Source of the DNA: Edaphochlamys debaryana
Taxonomy: Eukaryota; Chlorophyta; Chlorophyceae; Chlamydomonadales
NCBI GenBank assembly: GCA_016858145.1
Contig: JAEHOE010000086.1
Location: 434,001-498,000 of the forward strand
Direction of reading: 5' to 3'
Length of the DNA stretch: 64,000 nt
A program made the translations under genes and the position numbers. Below, piece by piece: positions 1 to 11,100 of this stretch (positions are counted from its first letter, which is position 1; each line of letters starts with the position of its first letter). The notes under the pieces were generated by a model. The model saw only the letters and a program-made list of their open reading frames with translations. It did not search any database and was not told where the DNA came from.

Positions 1-274
1 CACTGTCATTGTCGGGGTGCAGTGGGTGTTGCAGCTCAATGGGCACCGCTGTGAGGTCATGCCTTGTCACCATGGCAGCTAGATAGCCGCACTGGTACGG
101 TGCCAGCGGGGCCCTGAGGGGTGTGGATCCAAAACTTGCAGCTTCGGGCGGGTCCGCGGGCCGTTGCATCGAGGACGCGGACTGCGGACCAGCATGCAGC
201 AGCAACTGCAGCCAGGTCTTCAATGCCAGCCATGTGCAGTGCCAGAAGAAAGTGGACCGCAAGCCACCACCGTG
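1..274 (-). CDS. possible partial exon at left window edge
   Basis: On the minus strand a reading frame is open from a stop at 275-277 to the window edge, about 90 codons. It contains a hydrophobic Leu/Trp-rich start and then a stretch reading roughly TPLRAPLAPYQCGYLAAM before the edge. I do not recognise a family; a loose ankyrin-like flavour is all I can see. It has no start codon I would trust and runs off the sequence, so it is either an internal exon of a gene lying to the left or a chance open frame in GC-rich DNA. Low confidence. Confidence 0.2.
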
Positions 275-611
275 CTAGGGCACTGCGGAAACAGGGACTG
301 GGAGTCTGGGACGAACAAGTGAGGATGGGTGGGAGTGCCTTTGCAGAAAGAGGGGGCGGCGCTTTGAGGGACCCGGGACCTGAGACGTGGTCCTGAGGGC
401 GCTGAGGACCCAGGTCAGTGGCAAGGCGCCCTGTGCTGGAGCTGCTGATGGCCAAGTATGGAGCAAGGGCACACTCCAGAGGTGCTTTACGTGTGGTACG
501 TGTAGACCTGCTGGGTTGGCTGCGGGGGCCCATACTCGCGCTGTGGCGCTCAGGCATCGCCTGGTGGGCTTTGCGGGCTGCGCAGGGCAAGCAGGGGTGT
601 CAGGTGAGCGA

Positions 612-820
612 AGACAGTGCAAGATAAGATGTTGTGAGTGCAGGATGCGACCGCGGCGGTGCGTGACACGACTCGGTGGGGCAGGCATGTGGGTGTGGGG
701 GGATACATGTCGGTGAGGCACGTCGAACCCAACTCTCCTCAGCCTAAATGGCAGGTTACTAGACAGATATGCACTAGCTGGCACGAGCTGAGGGCATTGG
801 GCGGCTTGCACGAGCAGTGC
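612..820. repeat. direct repeat, copy 1
   Basis: This segment is repeated at about 1224-1420 with scattered substitutions and small indels. Shared landmarks are GCAGGATGCGACCGCGGCGG, the run GGGGGGATACATGTCGGTGA, a CAGCCTAAATGG block and the end GGGCGGCTTGCACGAGC. The two copies lie in the same orientation about 610 bp apart. Confidence 0.8.
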
Positions 821-936
821 GAAATAAGAGTTCTCGGGTCCATGGGTCCGTACCAGTACCCCGGTGTGACGTTTACCTACCGGCGTTCCGGTTCGCGCTA
901 CAAGCTAGTCAAGCACGGGGCGACCGGGACGCGGAT

Positions 937-1000
937 GGAGGAGGTGGCGGTGGAGGCGGAGGCGGAGGCGGAGGCGGAGGCGGAGGCGGAGGCGGAGGTG
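937..1000. repeat. GGCGGA hexanucleotide microsatellite
   Basis: About nine tandem GGCGGA units with imperfect GGTGGC flanks. They produce spurious poly-Gly and Glu/Ala open frames on the plus strand that should not be read as genes. Confidence 0.9.
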
Positions 1001-1223
1001 GCGTAGACGCTTGGGTGTTTGGGCTGGTGAGGCTGTGCCGCGTGTGTGTACGGACCGATTGCAAAGTTGAGCTTAGCACATGTCAGTAACTTGTCGTGGT
1101 TAGAGCCTTAGGGTACTCTGACTGAGTACGCGCGTGGAGGTTGAGCCCCCAGACATGTCGCCGGCATGTTGGAGCGTGGTCGATAAGTTTCCCTGTTCTC
1201 AGTTGCAAGCGATAGCAAGATAG

Positions 1224-1420
1224 CAAGACAATGCAAGATACGATGTTCTGAGGGCAGGATGCGACCGCGGCGGTGCGCGACACGACTCGGCATGTGGGTG
1301 TGGGGGGATACATGTCGGTGAGGCACGTCGAACCTAACTCTCTTCAGCCTAAATGGTGAAGGATACTAGACAGCTCCAGCTGAGGGCATTGGGCGGCTTG
1401 CACGAGCTGAGCGCTGCGAG
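1224..1420. repeat. direct repeat, copy 2
   Basis: Second copy of the element at 612-820. It lacks a short GGGGCAG-like insertion after the CGACTCGG block and differs near its centre. It ends about 170 bp before the kinesin start codon, so it may overlap the promoter or 5' UTR. Confidence 0.8.
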
Positions 1421-1591
1421 CGAAATCCAAACAGGATCCGAGCAACAAGCTGACAGCCTCGCAAACACTGTGCCCCGCAAGCTCGGTGCAACACACTGAC
1501 CTGCACACACGCTACACTATGACTGCAAGTTCTACCCGCATCGCACCGAGCCTCTTTGACTGAAGATTTTGACGTTTGCGCGACCTCGCAA

Positions 1592-4500
1592 ATGGACCTG
1601 AGCGTTGTAATTGGGGATGCTGCCTCGCCTCAGGCACCAGGCGGCAGCGCGCGGCTCGGCGCGGTATGGGGCAGGGTGCGTTCGCCGCTGACAATGGACG
1701 CGGGGGTAGCAGCGCATGGACCGGCGCTTGACCGAGTCTCTCTGCACCTGGCGCCCGTTCAGGATGGCCCACGGAAGTCGCCGGATGGTGTGGGGGCTCT
1801 GCGGAAGTCGCTGAACAGCAGCGGCTTTTGCGGCACGCCTACGGGCGATGCTCTGCTTCTGAAGCGACGGGCAGCCTCCGAGTTTATCAAGCAGTGCACT
1901 GGCGAGGACGTGGCGTACAGTAACGACCACCACTTTCGGCAAATGCTCGCAAACGGCGTGCTGCTGTGCCAGACTCTGAACCGGGTCGTGCCGAATGCTG
2001 TTCGCGAGGTGGGCATTCGTGTCTCGGTCGGCACGCTTGGGGCCCCGACCGGCCAGGGCAATCAATTAGTTGGACCTAGTACCTGGGGCTGGTTCTGGGC
2101 CCAGTGTGCTACGCCCCCTCCCGTCGCTACGCCTCCTGCACTCCCCCCGCCTCCTTGGCTGCTGGCCCCACCTTCCCACCTTTCTGTCACGTCACCCTGC
2201 AGATCCTTCCTGCTGGATCAGAGGACCCGGACCACAGCAACGTGCGGGCCTTCATAACATACACTGAAAAGATGCAGTTCCCCAGCGAGGCGCGCTTCTT
2301 CCTCAACGACCTGCTGAGCGACGGCTACGACGACCGGCCGCGCGTGACGGACTGCATCCTGTGGCTGCGCAAGGTGCACACGGGACACGACCCCTCGCCC
2401 TCGCCCTTCCCGGGCTACCTCAACAGCTCGGCCTTCCGCGACCAGTCCGACACCCGGGCCGTGCGGGACAGCCCGCGCAAGAGCCCGCTGTCGGCTACCC
2501 TGCAGCTCCACCAGCAGCAGCAGGAGAACCTGGCCATGGTGGTGGGGGGCGCGCGGACCATCGGCTCGGTGCAGCCCAACGCCAACATGGCCATGCTCTG
2601 CTCCAACGTGTCCCAGTCGCTCATGGCCAAGCTGCAGCCGGGCGTGCAGCCGGCCAAGTACGACACCATTGTGTCGGACGTGCTGGGCCAGGTGCGGTCC
2701 GAGCGTTGGAGGGCGGAGGGGCTGTCCGGGCGTCGGAGGGCGGTTCTTACGGGTCAAGTAGAATGCACGGTCGGGGCTCGGGTACCCTTGGCCCCGCCAA
2801 ACCGAAGGACGCATGATGCACTTGCACGGGGAAGCCGACTGCCTCAATGTGACCTTGCGCAAGTCTGGGACCATTCTTCTGGGCCTTGCTGCAACGTTTC
2901 GGCCCTCCCTTCCCTCGCCACCCCAGTGGTTGAACAACCTGACGGTGGAGTACGAGCGGCGCCTGCTGGCGAAGGACCACGAGATGACCGCGCTCAAGTC
3001 GGCGCAGGCGCAGCTGAGCCGCACGCACAAGGCGGTGCTGGCGCAGCTGGACCAGCTGCAGGAGTCATTCGACTCCAAGGTGTCCACCGAGGTGCAGAAG
3101 GCCACGCAGGACCTGGAGCTGCAGCTCAAGCAGCTGCGGGACTCGCTCGAGGCAGCCCACGCCGCGCTGCAGGCGCGTCGGGGCTGGGTGGCAGGGGGTC
3201 GGTCGCCGGGTGTTGACTCGTGGGGGTGCAAACCTTCGGAATACCCTATTCTGCAGAGGGTTTGAGCGGGGCATGCCTTAGCGGTCCAGGGGAACGACAG
3301 ACGTGTTGTGAAGAGCCTGCTCCTCATGCCTGCACCCGCCACCACAGGCGCGGGAGGAGGAGCTGGCCTCGACCCAGGCGGCCCTGGGCAGCCACGACGC
3401 CGGGCGCACGCGCGCCGAGGCCGAGGCCGTGGCGCGGCTGGCCGAGGTGCAGGCGGAGCTGGCAGAGTACCAGACGCTGCAGCAGCGCTTCCTGGCGGTG
3501 CGCGAGGAGAACCGCCGGCTGTACAACCAGGTCCAGGTGGGCAAACGGGCAAGGCTGGGCGGCTGGCACTTCTCCGTTCGGAAGGCTGAATTGTAGGGGC
3601 CCGGGCTCGTCAGAGCGGGTTTCCGGGCTGACCGGAAGAGCAGCGTGGGCAAAAAAGAAAGGGATGGTGGCGCCGGCTTGAGGCGAGGCCAAGGCATCAG
3701 GCTTAAGGGCCGTGCGGATGGTGTGCTTTCTCTCCGCAGGACCTCAAGGGCAGCATCCGCGTCTTCTGCCGCGTGCGCCCCGTGGGCACCACCGGCGACA
3801 GCACGCCCTCCTGCCTGGACATGGGCACCGAGAATGAGCTGGCCGTGTACGACAAGTCCGGCGAGCGCAAGGTGTACAAGTGAGTACTGGTTTCCCAGCA
3901 ATGTGGCGGGAGTGGCATGGGGTGGGGTGGGGCAGGGTAGGGAAGCAGGCCCCGCCCGTCATGCTATCGCTCACTTTCTGCATCACACTGCGGCCAGCCA
4001 CGCTGGAAGTCTTTTCCCGCATAGCCATCACCGCCGCATGTGCTCCTGCGCCGGGATCCGTGCGACTGGGACCAAGCCAACGGTGTATCTGCGCAATTAC
4101 CCGCTGCAGGTTCGACCGCGTGTTCTGCGGTGGCAGCACTCAAGAGCAGATCTACGAGGACGTGCAGGGCCTGGTGCGCTCCGTCATGGACGGTGCGTTG
4201 GTGTTCCCGTGAACTGCATCCTGGGACCTTACGCCTCTGAGAGGCCTGCATCACGCGGCGGAGCGGCAGGTCTCATCTGGGCGGCAAGCCAAACCCAGGG
4301 CGCCAGGGCCCAGCTCTTGAGCCTTGCCTTCTTGCCCCTGCCTCCCGCAGGCTACAACGTGTGCATCTTCGCCTACGGCCAGACCGGCAGCGGCAAGACG
4401 CACACCATGACGGGCACCACGGTGGACGACGTGGCGGGCCGCGGCATCAACTACCGCGCGCTGGACGACCTCTTCGCCCTGCGCACCGAGCGCGACACGG

Positions 4501-7166
4501 AGGTGAGGCGGCGCCCTGGTGTAATGGGGTGCTGAGTTGCGGCTTCAGCCCATCCGTCCTGCCGCCCCCATCGGCCCGAGCCTGACCCCTGTGTGCTCCC
4601 TGCTCGTCGTGCCTGCAGATGTCGTACACCATCACGGCCCAGATGCTGGAGATCTACAACGAGACGATCCGCGACCTGCTGTCCGAGGAGCAGGGCAAGG
4701 ACAACAAGCTGGACATCCACGTGACGCAGCCCTCGGGCCTCAACGTGCCGGGCGCCACGCAGATCCCCGTCGACACCACCTCCGACGTGCTGGCCATGAT
4801 GCGCGTGGGGGCCCGCAACCGCCACAGCGCCGAGACCCGCATGAACGAGCGCTCCAGCCGCTCCCACCAGGTGGGCGCTTGGCTGGGCTGGGCTCTGGGC
4901 TTGGGGCAGGGGACTCATAAAACGAGCAGCGGCAAGCAGGAGGTTCAGCTGCACGGTGTCTGATGCTTGTCGCTGTTACTCAAGTTCGAACGACTTGGTG
5001 TGCCCATGTCTCTCTTCGGTCTCGTTCCTCCAGGTGCTGACCATCATCGTGGACGGCGTCAACCGGGTCACCGGCGCCAAGAGCCACGCCTGCCTGCACC
5101 TGGTGGACCTGGCGGGCAGCGAGCGGACAGACAAGTCGGGGGTGGAGGGTGAGCCTGGGCGCTTCTGCGGGCAGCGAACGGGGGTGGCGCCTGGACGACA
5201 GCGACGGCAGCGGGCGGAAACGTGACTGGTAGCGACCGTGTCGCTCTTATTCCATTCTTGCATGGTTCTTGGACCGCAGGCGAGCGCATGCGTGAGGCCA
5301 ACGCCATCAACACCAGCCTCTCCGCCCTGGGCACCGTCATGAACTGCCTGGCCTCCAAGACCAAGCACGTGCCCTTCCGCGACAGCAAGCTCACGCAGCT
5401 GCTCCAAGACAGCCTGCAGGTGCGGTGCTGGGCAGGCGCTGTGCCTTGCTCCAGCGTCGCGTATGGGCCCCATGACCCCATGGGAGCGGCCGTTCTCGGT
5501 GGCTGGGAGGGAGGTGGTTGAGCTCACAACTGCCCCTTGCGCCCCTTCCTGTCTGCAGGGCAATGCCAAGGTCACCATGCTCATGCACGTGGCCCCCGAG
5601 GGCAGCAGCCACCTGGAGACCGTGTCCACACTCAACTTCGGCAACCGCGTCGCCTCCGTCACGCTGGGCCAGGTGCGGTGGGCTCCTCGAAGTGGTCAAG
5701 GGTGCTAGACCAGCCCATATTGTTGCCGCAACCACGGGCCTTATGCCGAAATTGTCATGACGCTCCGCGCCTGACCCGCCCTTTAGGCCAAGCAAAACGT
5801 CGAGAGCGGCAAGGTGTTTGAGGCGCAGGAGACGGCCAACAGGCTCAAGGAGCAGCTGGCGGTTGCCCGCGAGACGCAGACCGCGCAGCAGAGGCAGCTG
5901 CTCGAGCAGGCAGAGCTCATCCGCAGCCTACGGGTGAGCACACTCCGTTTGTTTTGGCCTGGGCCTCCAGTGTCATCACAAGCCCAGAAGCCCTGCGCCC
6001 CAGAACCATGTTTGCGCCTTGACTTTTGCTCGTGCTTCACTTAAACGCCGCAGGCGCAACTGGCTGCAGCACAGGGCGACAGCGGCCCGTGCGCGTCCAC
6101 GCGGACCACCGACTCGTTCCGCACCGCCAACACGCACACCGACACGGCCGGCACGCCGAGCAGCCACATCCGCCGGCCAGGTTCGTCAACGCCCCGCAAC
6201 CAGGGCATCGCGTCGGTGAGTTCGAGACCTTGGCTTCCGAAGCCCTGCAACGCTCTTTAACCTGTGTGCTTGCCACCAAGCTGCTGATCTCCCCTCCCAC
6301 CCGCTGACCGTTACCTCCGCGGTGGCCCCTGCCCCCTGGCGTAGAACTCGGACCACCTCAACGCCACGCCCCGCTCCCAGAGCTTCCGCTCGCCCGCACC
6401 GCTGCCGCTGCACGGGCTCCTGCGCTCCTCCTCGGGCATGACCCCGCGCGGCGCCGCGGCGGCCTCGCCCGGACCGTCCATGTCCGAGGGCGGCGTTGCG
6501 GCGGAGGAGCAGGCGGACAAGGTCGGGCCGCTCAACTCGGCGCGCGGCGTCCGCAGCAGCCAGCCGCTGCCCGAGAACACCGTCTCCGCGCTGGCTGAAG
6601 TGCGGAAGCAGGCCATTGCGCGCCTCTCGGCCATCCCCAAGTAGGCAGGGCTGGGATGCGGGGCTCCAACCATGGCCTGTCCCTGTCGACTCTGCAAGCT
6701 TCTACCTTTGCACGGCTAGCAACCCTGCTACCTTGCTGTTGTCATCAGCGACTCCGCCTCAGCGGCCGTGCCGCCTCAGCTCCCATGTGCCCGCTGCTGC
6801 CGACTATGCAGGTTGGGCTCGACCTCCACGTCCGCCTCCACCAAGCCCAGCGGGACGACGGGCAGCTCCTCGGCCCGCACCTTCAGCGGGCGCTACAGCA
6901 CCGGCGGCATGGGCTCCGCCAGCGGCACGGACCGCGGCACCGGCACCAGCACCAGCGGCGCCGCCCCCTCCGCCGCCGCCACCGCCAGCCTCACCCGCAA
7001 CAAGTCCGTCACCAGCCGCACCAGTAGCGTCTACGGAGGCAGCAGCGCGCTCGCTGGCCCCGTGTCGCGGTCTGCCTCAGTAGTGCTGGCAGAGGTGCCC
7101 GGGACCAAGCCCGCCTCCGGGAAGCCGCCGCTGTCGAGCCGCCCGGGCAGCGGGTGGCACCGGTGA
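1592..7166 (+). CDS. kinesin-14 with N-terminal calponin-homology domain (KCH type)
   Basis: Predicted minus-end-directed microtubule motor of about 1098 residues. Exons: 1592-2008, 2203-2691, 2927-3172, 3348-3536, 3740-3879, 4110-4192, 4351-4502, 4619-4870, 5034-5148, 5280-5419, 5559-5672, 5787-5933, 6054-6215, 6345-6640, 6812-7166; all keep phase. Residues about 90-205 form a CH domain, 305-447 a coiled coil, and 448-780 the motor. The neck reads [20 protein letters not shown], the kinesin-14 signature just before the motor. The P-loop GQTGSGKT is at about 531-538, switch I is NERSSRSH, switch II is LVDLAGSE. A short coiled coil follows, then a Ser/Thr-rich tail of about 270 residues. The CH domain is the part expected to touch actin, as in plant KCH proteins (family knowledge). 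The start is the first ATG in frame; TTG upstream was rejected. The intron after 3172 seems to use a GC donor. Confidence 0.93.
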
Positions 7167-7370
7167 GGCTGCGGTGGAAAGGAGCAGTGTGGCTGTGGGA
7201 AGAGTAGCTTGTGCACGTGACTGCGTGTGTTGGAAGGTGGGGTGTGTGTGGGGACGTAAGACAGGGTGGTTCCTGTGATGACAGGACGCAACGTGTTGCC
7301 GGCGCAGAGGGCCCTGTCCCTCGAAGCCCCACGTGACTACGGCACCCCGGCGGTGGCCAGAGCGGGGCGG

Positions 7371-7375
7371 TGTAA
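7371..7375 (+). terminator. TGTAA polyadenylation signal of the kinesin gene
   Basis: TGTAA, the usual volvocine poly(A) signal, lies 205 bases after the kinesin stop codon. Assigned by position and motif only. Confidence 0.6.
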
Positions 7376-8147
7376 TTGAGGGTGATGGTTATTCAAGGTG
7401 GCTGACGTACGGTAGGCATTTGCAGGGAGGCTCCTCGTCGCAGCTTGGCCCACTAGGCCCCCACACGCTCGTGGGTGCGCGGGACTCATCGGAACCAAGT
7501 GTCCGAGATAAAGGCTGCACGAGGCAGGGTGAGGAATTGACTGGTGATCTGTGGTGATGTGGGCCGGGAAGCGGTTGAGACACTGGTTGGACGCGGAGAG
7601 GCGCAGTGCTGTCAAGCTAGCAGGGTGATCGCCGCCGGTGCCAGCGGCACGGGTGGGGAATTGCCGGCCACGAGAGCTGTATAAGGCGTGGCCGGCGAGG
7701 ATGCAATATAGAGTTGATTATGCAATGCCCGGCCCGAGTCGCGTGTTTGCCTACATATTGACCTATGACACTGCACAGCTGCAGCGGAGGGCCCCGTGTT
7801 ACAACCCTAACAGCCGAGCGAGGGGCGGGCGGGGAAGGAAGGGCAACGACACGGTTTCGGCAGCTGTCGGTCCCAACACGTACTCGCTGCGCTGATACAG
7901 TAGCTTAGCACTCCAATGCCTGACGCCCTATCACTGACACTCTAACCCGTCCTATGCGTGCGACACAAGCTGCTGCTGCCGAATTGCTGCAGCGACGACT
8001 CGGCGAATTCAATTCACCTGCTGCCATTAAGACTCTCATCTAGCTGATTTGTAGCAAAACTGGCGGCCCTTGTGAGGAACTGTGGACGCGGAGCGATGCT
8101 GGACTTCGATCATCGCGGACGGTAACACCGTGTGCTGGTTGCGCCAT
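7376..8147. other. intergenic region between kinesin and exostosin-like genes
   Basis: About 770 bases with no supported gene. It should hold the 3' end of the kinesin transcript and the promoter and 5' UTR of the exostosin-like gene. No repeat or clear regulatory motif was seen. Confidence 0.45.
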
Positions 8148-11100
8148 ATGGCGTGGCGAGCAAGGTGCTTGGGCGTTGGACGCGCCCTAGCCTTTGCCTT
8201 GGTGGTCCTTCTTCTGGAGCCATGCACCAGCGGAGCGCCTACTGCGGCGAAGCCATGCGCGCCTGGCTGCACCGAGCGTGGCGTGTGCAACCCTGAGCTC
8301 GGGAGGTGCGCTTGGCTGGTCGGGGCGTCGATGGCGTGGCGAGCGGGACGCCAAGGGTGCCGTCGGGCAGACCCCGCGCACCCGCCATCGCGCCTTCACC
8401 CCGCGGTTACCCTCCGACGCCCCTGCTGGCAGATGTGACTGCCACCGCAACTTCACGGGCGATAGCTGCAGCGAGCCCATCAAGTCGCTGTCCCGCTCTT
8501 GCAAGCACCACGGCTTTCCCAGCGTGGAGGACTGCGTGCAGCTCACGCCCTACCGCTGCCTCAACAACTGCAATGAGCGGGGCACGTGCTATGGCGGCTG
8601 GTGCCACTGCCAGGAGGGTGAGCCAGATTCATGCAGACCGTAGGAATGGGGCAGCAGGCTTGTGGGAGCAATCCACTTGGACGGTCCTGTGTCCGGCGGC
8701 AACCAGGGCTTGCGAGGACGGACAGCTAACGTGCAGTGGGGCACCCGGGGCGCGGCGGTCCGTCTCGGCGCCCAGACCGCTGCCTCCCTCCCCATCCCCT
8801 CAGCTGCGATAGCCGACGGCTGGAACCGGGGTCCACTTTGCACGCGCGGGGCCGCGGGAGCAGGCGGCGTGGGATGACGGCTTTTGAGTTCTTGGCTCAC
8901 TCACAAAACCTCCCTGCCCCTTCTGCTTGCCGGTCCCCTGCAGGCTACTACGGAGCGGACTGCTCCCTGTCTCTAGACTCCCAGGGCAGGTGGGGCGGGA
9001 CACGTGCAGATGGGAGGAGAGAGACGGCTCTCGTGCAAGCACGTCATCGCTAGTCCCTTCCACATACCACTGCGCCGCGCCTGGGACCTGGGGTGCTCGA
9101 CTGCCGAGCGGCCGAGGGCACACGGAGCGGGCAAGCGGGCAGGGCTGGAGCTGGCCCGGCCTTGCGAGGGCTTGCTGGACAAGCGCCATCCGCTTGCGTG
9201 GTGCTTATGCCGAAGCGGGGGCCGCGGGTGCATGCAATACATCGGCCGCCTTGAGCAGCTGCCAGCTGGGCGGGGGTACAGGTCAGGCGCTCGCGGGGCC
9301 CCTTTTCGGTGCCCTCGAGGCCCAAGCTTCCGCCTCCGCGCCCCTGCGCCACAGGGGCAGCCCCGGGCCCTGCCATCACATCGGTGCCCCATCATCACCT
9401 GACCCCGCCCCGACGCCCCCACAGGCCCGAGCAGCTGGCGGGCATGGGCTTCAAGCCCGCACCCGAGGGCCCCCGCATCTACATTTACGAGCTACCCGCC
9501 CGCTTCACGACACAGTGAGCTGACGGTGATCTCCCTGCGGCTTGAGGGGATCTCACGTCAGCACGTCTGTACAGATAGCCAGCAGCTAGCTGAAGGAAAC
9601 ATCTTGTCAGCGCGTGGGTCGCGGTCGGAGCAGCACGTGGCTTTGGCAGGGGAGGCGGGGGGTTTCCCCAGCCCAGTGTGGGCCTTCAACGAGGTCTGCA
9701 GAAGCTTAGTCCGGGTCCCCGGGCAGCCCGCGTACATAATGTCGGATGGATTGCCGAGAAAGGTGGAGCAGAGCACGTGGTTGCGGCCCACAGCCCAAGT
9801 CTCTTCCCACCCTCCCAACCCCCCCGCCCACACACCCACCCCCCTCCGCAGCAAGGACCTAAACAAGTTTGACCGACCGCTGTTCGCCCACATCTGGAAG
9901 CGCATCGTCAGCAGCGGCCACCGCACGCTCGACCCCGATGAGGCCGACTATTTCTACATCCCCGTGGACTTCAGGTACGACTGCCGTACAGAGTACGGCT
10001 TCCGTACAGCATCGCGCGCCAGCGGTTCTCTCGACTGCTAGCCGGGGTTAGCCGTGCAGGGTTGGGCCGGCGAGGATGTGCATCCCTTGGGCGCCATTCC
10101 CAGCCGGCGCCGTCGGTACGAATCTCCTGGTCTGTGCTGGGTGCCGTACGTAATGTGCAGGTACATGTTCTCGGAGGCGATGCTCGTACTGCAGTACGTG
10201 TGGACCACGTGGCCCCACTGGAACGCCACGGGCGGCGCCCGACACCTGCTGCTGAGCACGAGTGAGCACGGGAGGTTCAAGCAAGGGTTTAGCTGAGGTG
10301 GAAGAGGGTTGACAGAGGTATAAGCTCGGGCGTGGAAGCTCAGGCGATGCAGCTATATCATGTTTACAGATCTGGAAGGCGGCCGGCACTGCAAGATGCT
10401 AGCCTCCGTCGCTCCTTCGACGCGACGCTGCTAATGGCCCCCATGTCTCCTCACTCTCTCGAATATGCCTCCCTCAGGCCTGAAACGCCTGCGCCATCCC
10501 TTCCTTGAAGCGATGCCGCCTGCACCCCGCCTTCTGCTCCCCCTCAACCTTCCAGCCATGCCCCTCCCTGCCTCCCCCCAGGCGACCTGGGCGGCTGCGA
10601 GGGCAAGCAGCTGATGCGCATCCGCAACATCACGGCCCAGTCCATCTGGGTCACGCCCTGGGGCCTCACGCGCAAGCACCCGCGCGTGTGGTGGCCCGGC
10701 TGCCACCGGCCCGGCCTCGACATCGTCATCCCCATCCCGGCACAGGTGGGTGAGCCTATGACGTGCGCTCGGGTGGCTCGCGTGAGTTTGCCGCCTTACT
10801 AACTTGCTGGTGGTTTAAGGCCTGACGAGGAGGATTGGTTGCGGCGGCCCTGCTTATCACGTCGAGGAACGGATTCTTAGGGGGGGGGAGAGGACGGGCG
10901 TCCGCCTGCATGGCAGCCCACTCGGGACGCAGGGGCCCGGCGCGGGCAAGGTCCTGCGGCGCCGGCCTTTGTGCCGGCGGGGCTCTGCTTCGCTGGCGCC
11001 TTTTCGCGCGTCTCGGCCGCCTGCTCGCCAGTGTGTTTGTGTGGGTGGGCCTGGGGGCCGGGGCTCGGCGACCTGAGGCTGAGGCCGTTTTGCCCCAGCC

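Larger units (their letters stand above)
275..1591. other. intergenic spacer upstream of the kinesin gene
   Basis: No coding region is supported here. The spacer holds a direct repeat (612-820 and 1224-1420), a GGCGGA microsatellite (937-1000) and, at its right end, the presumed promoter and 5' UTR of the kinesin gene. No TATA box or other promoter element could be called with confidence. Confidence 0.5.

Noticed and set aside
817..1089. Poly-Gly and Glu/Ala open frames at the GGCGGA repeat
   Set aside because: They arise from the hexanucleotide microsatellite and have no splice or motif support.
7376..8147. tRNA or small RNA gene
   Set aside because: No cloverleaf or box motif could be identified here or elsewhere in the window.
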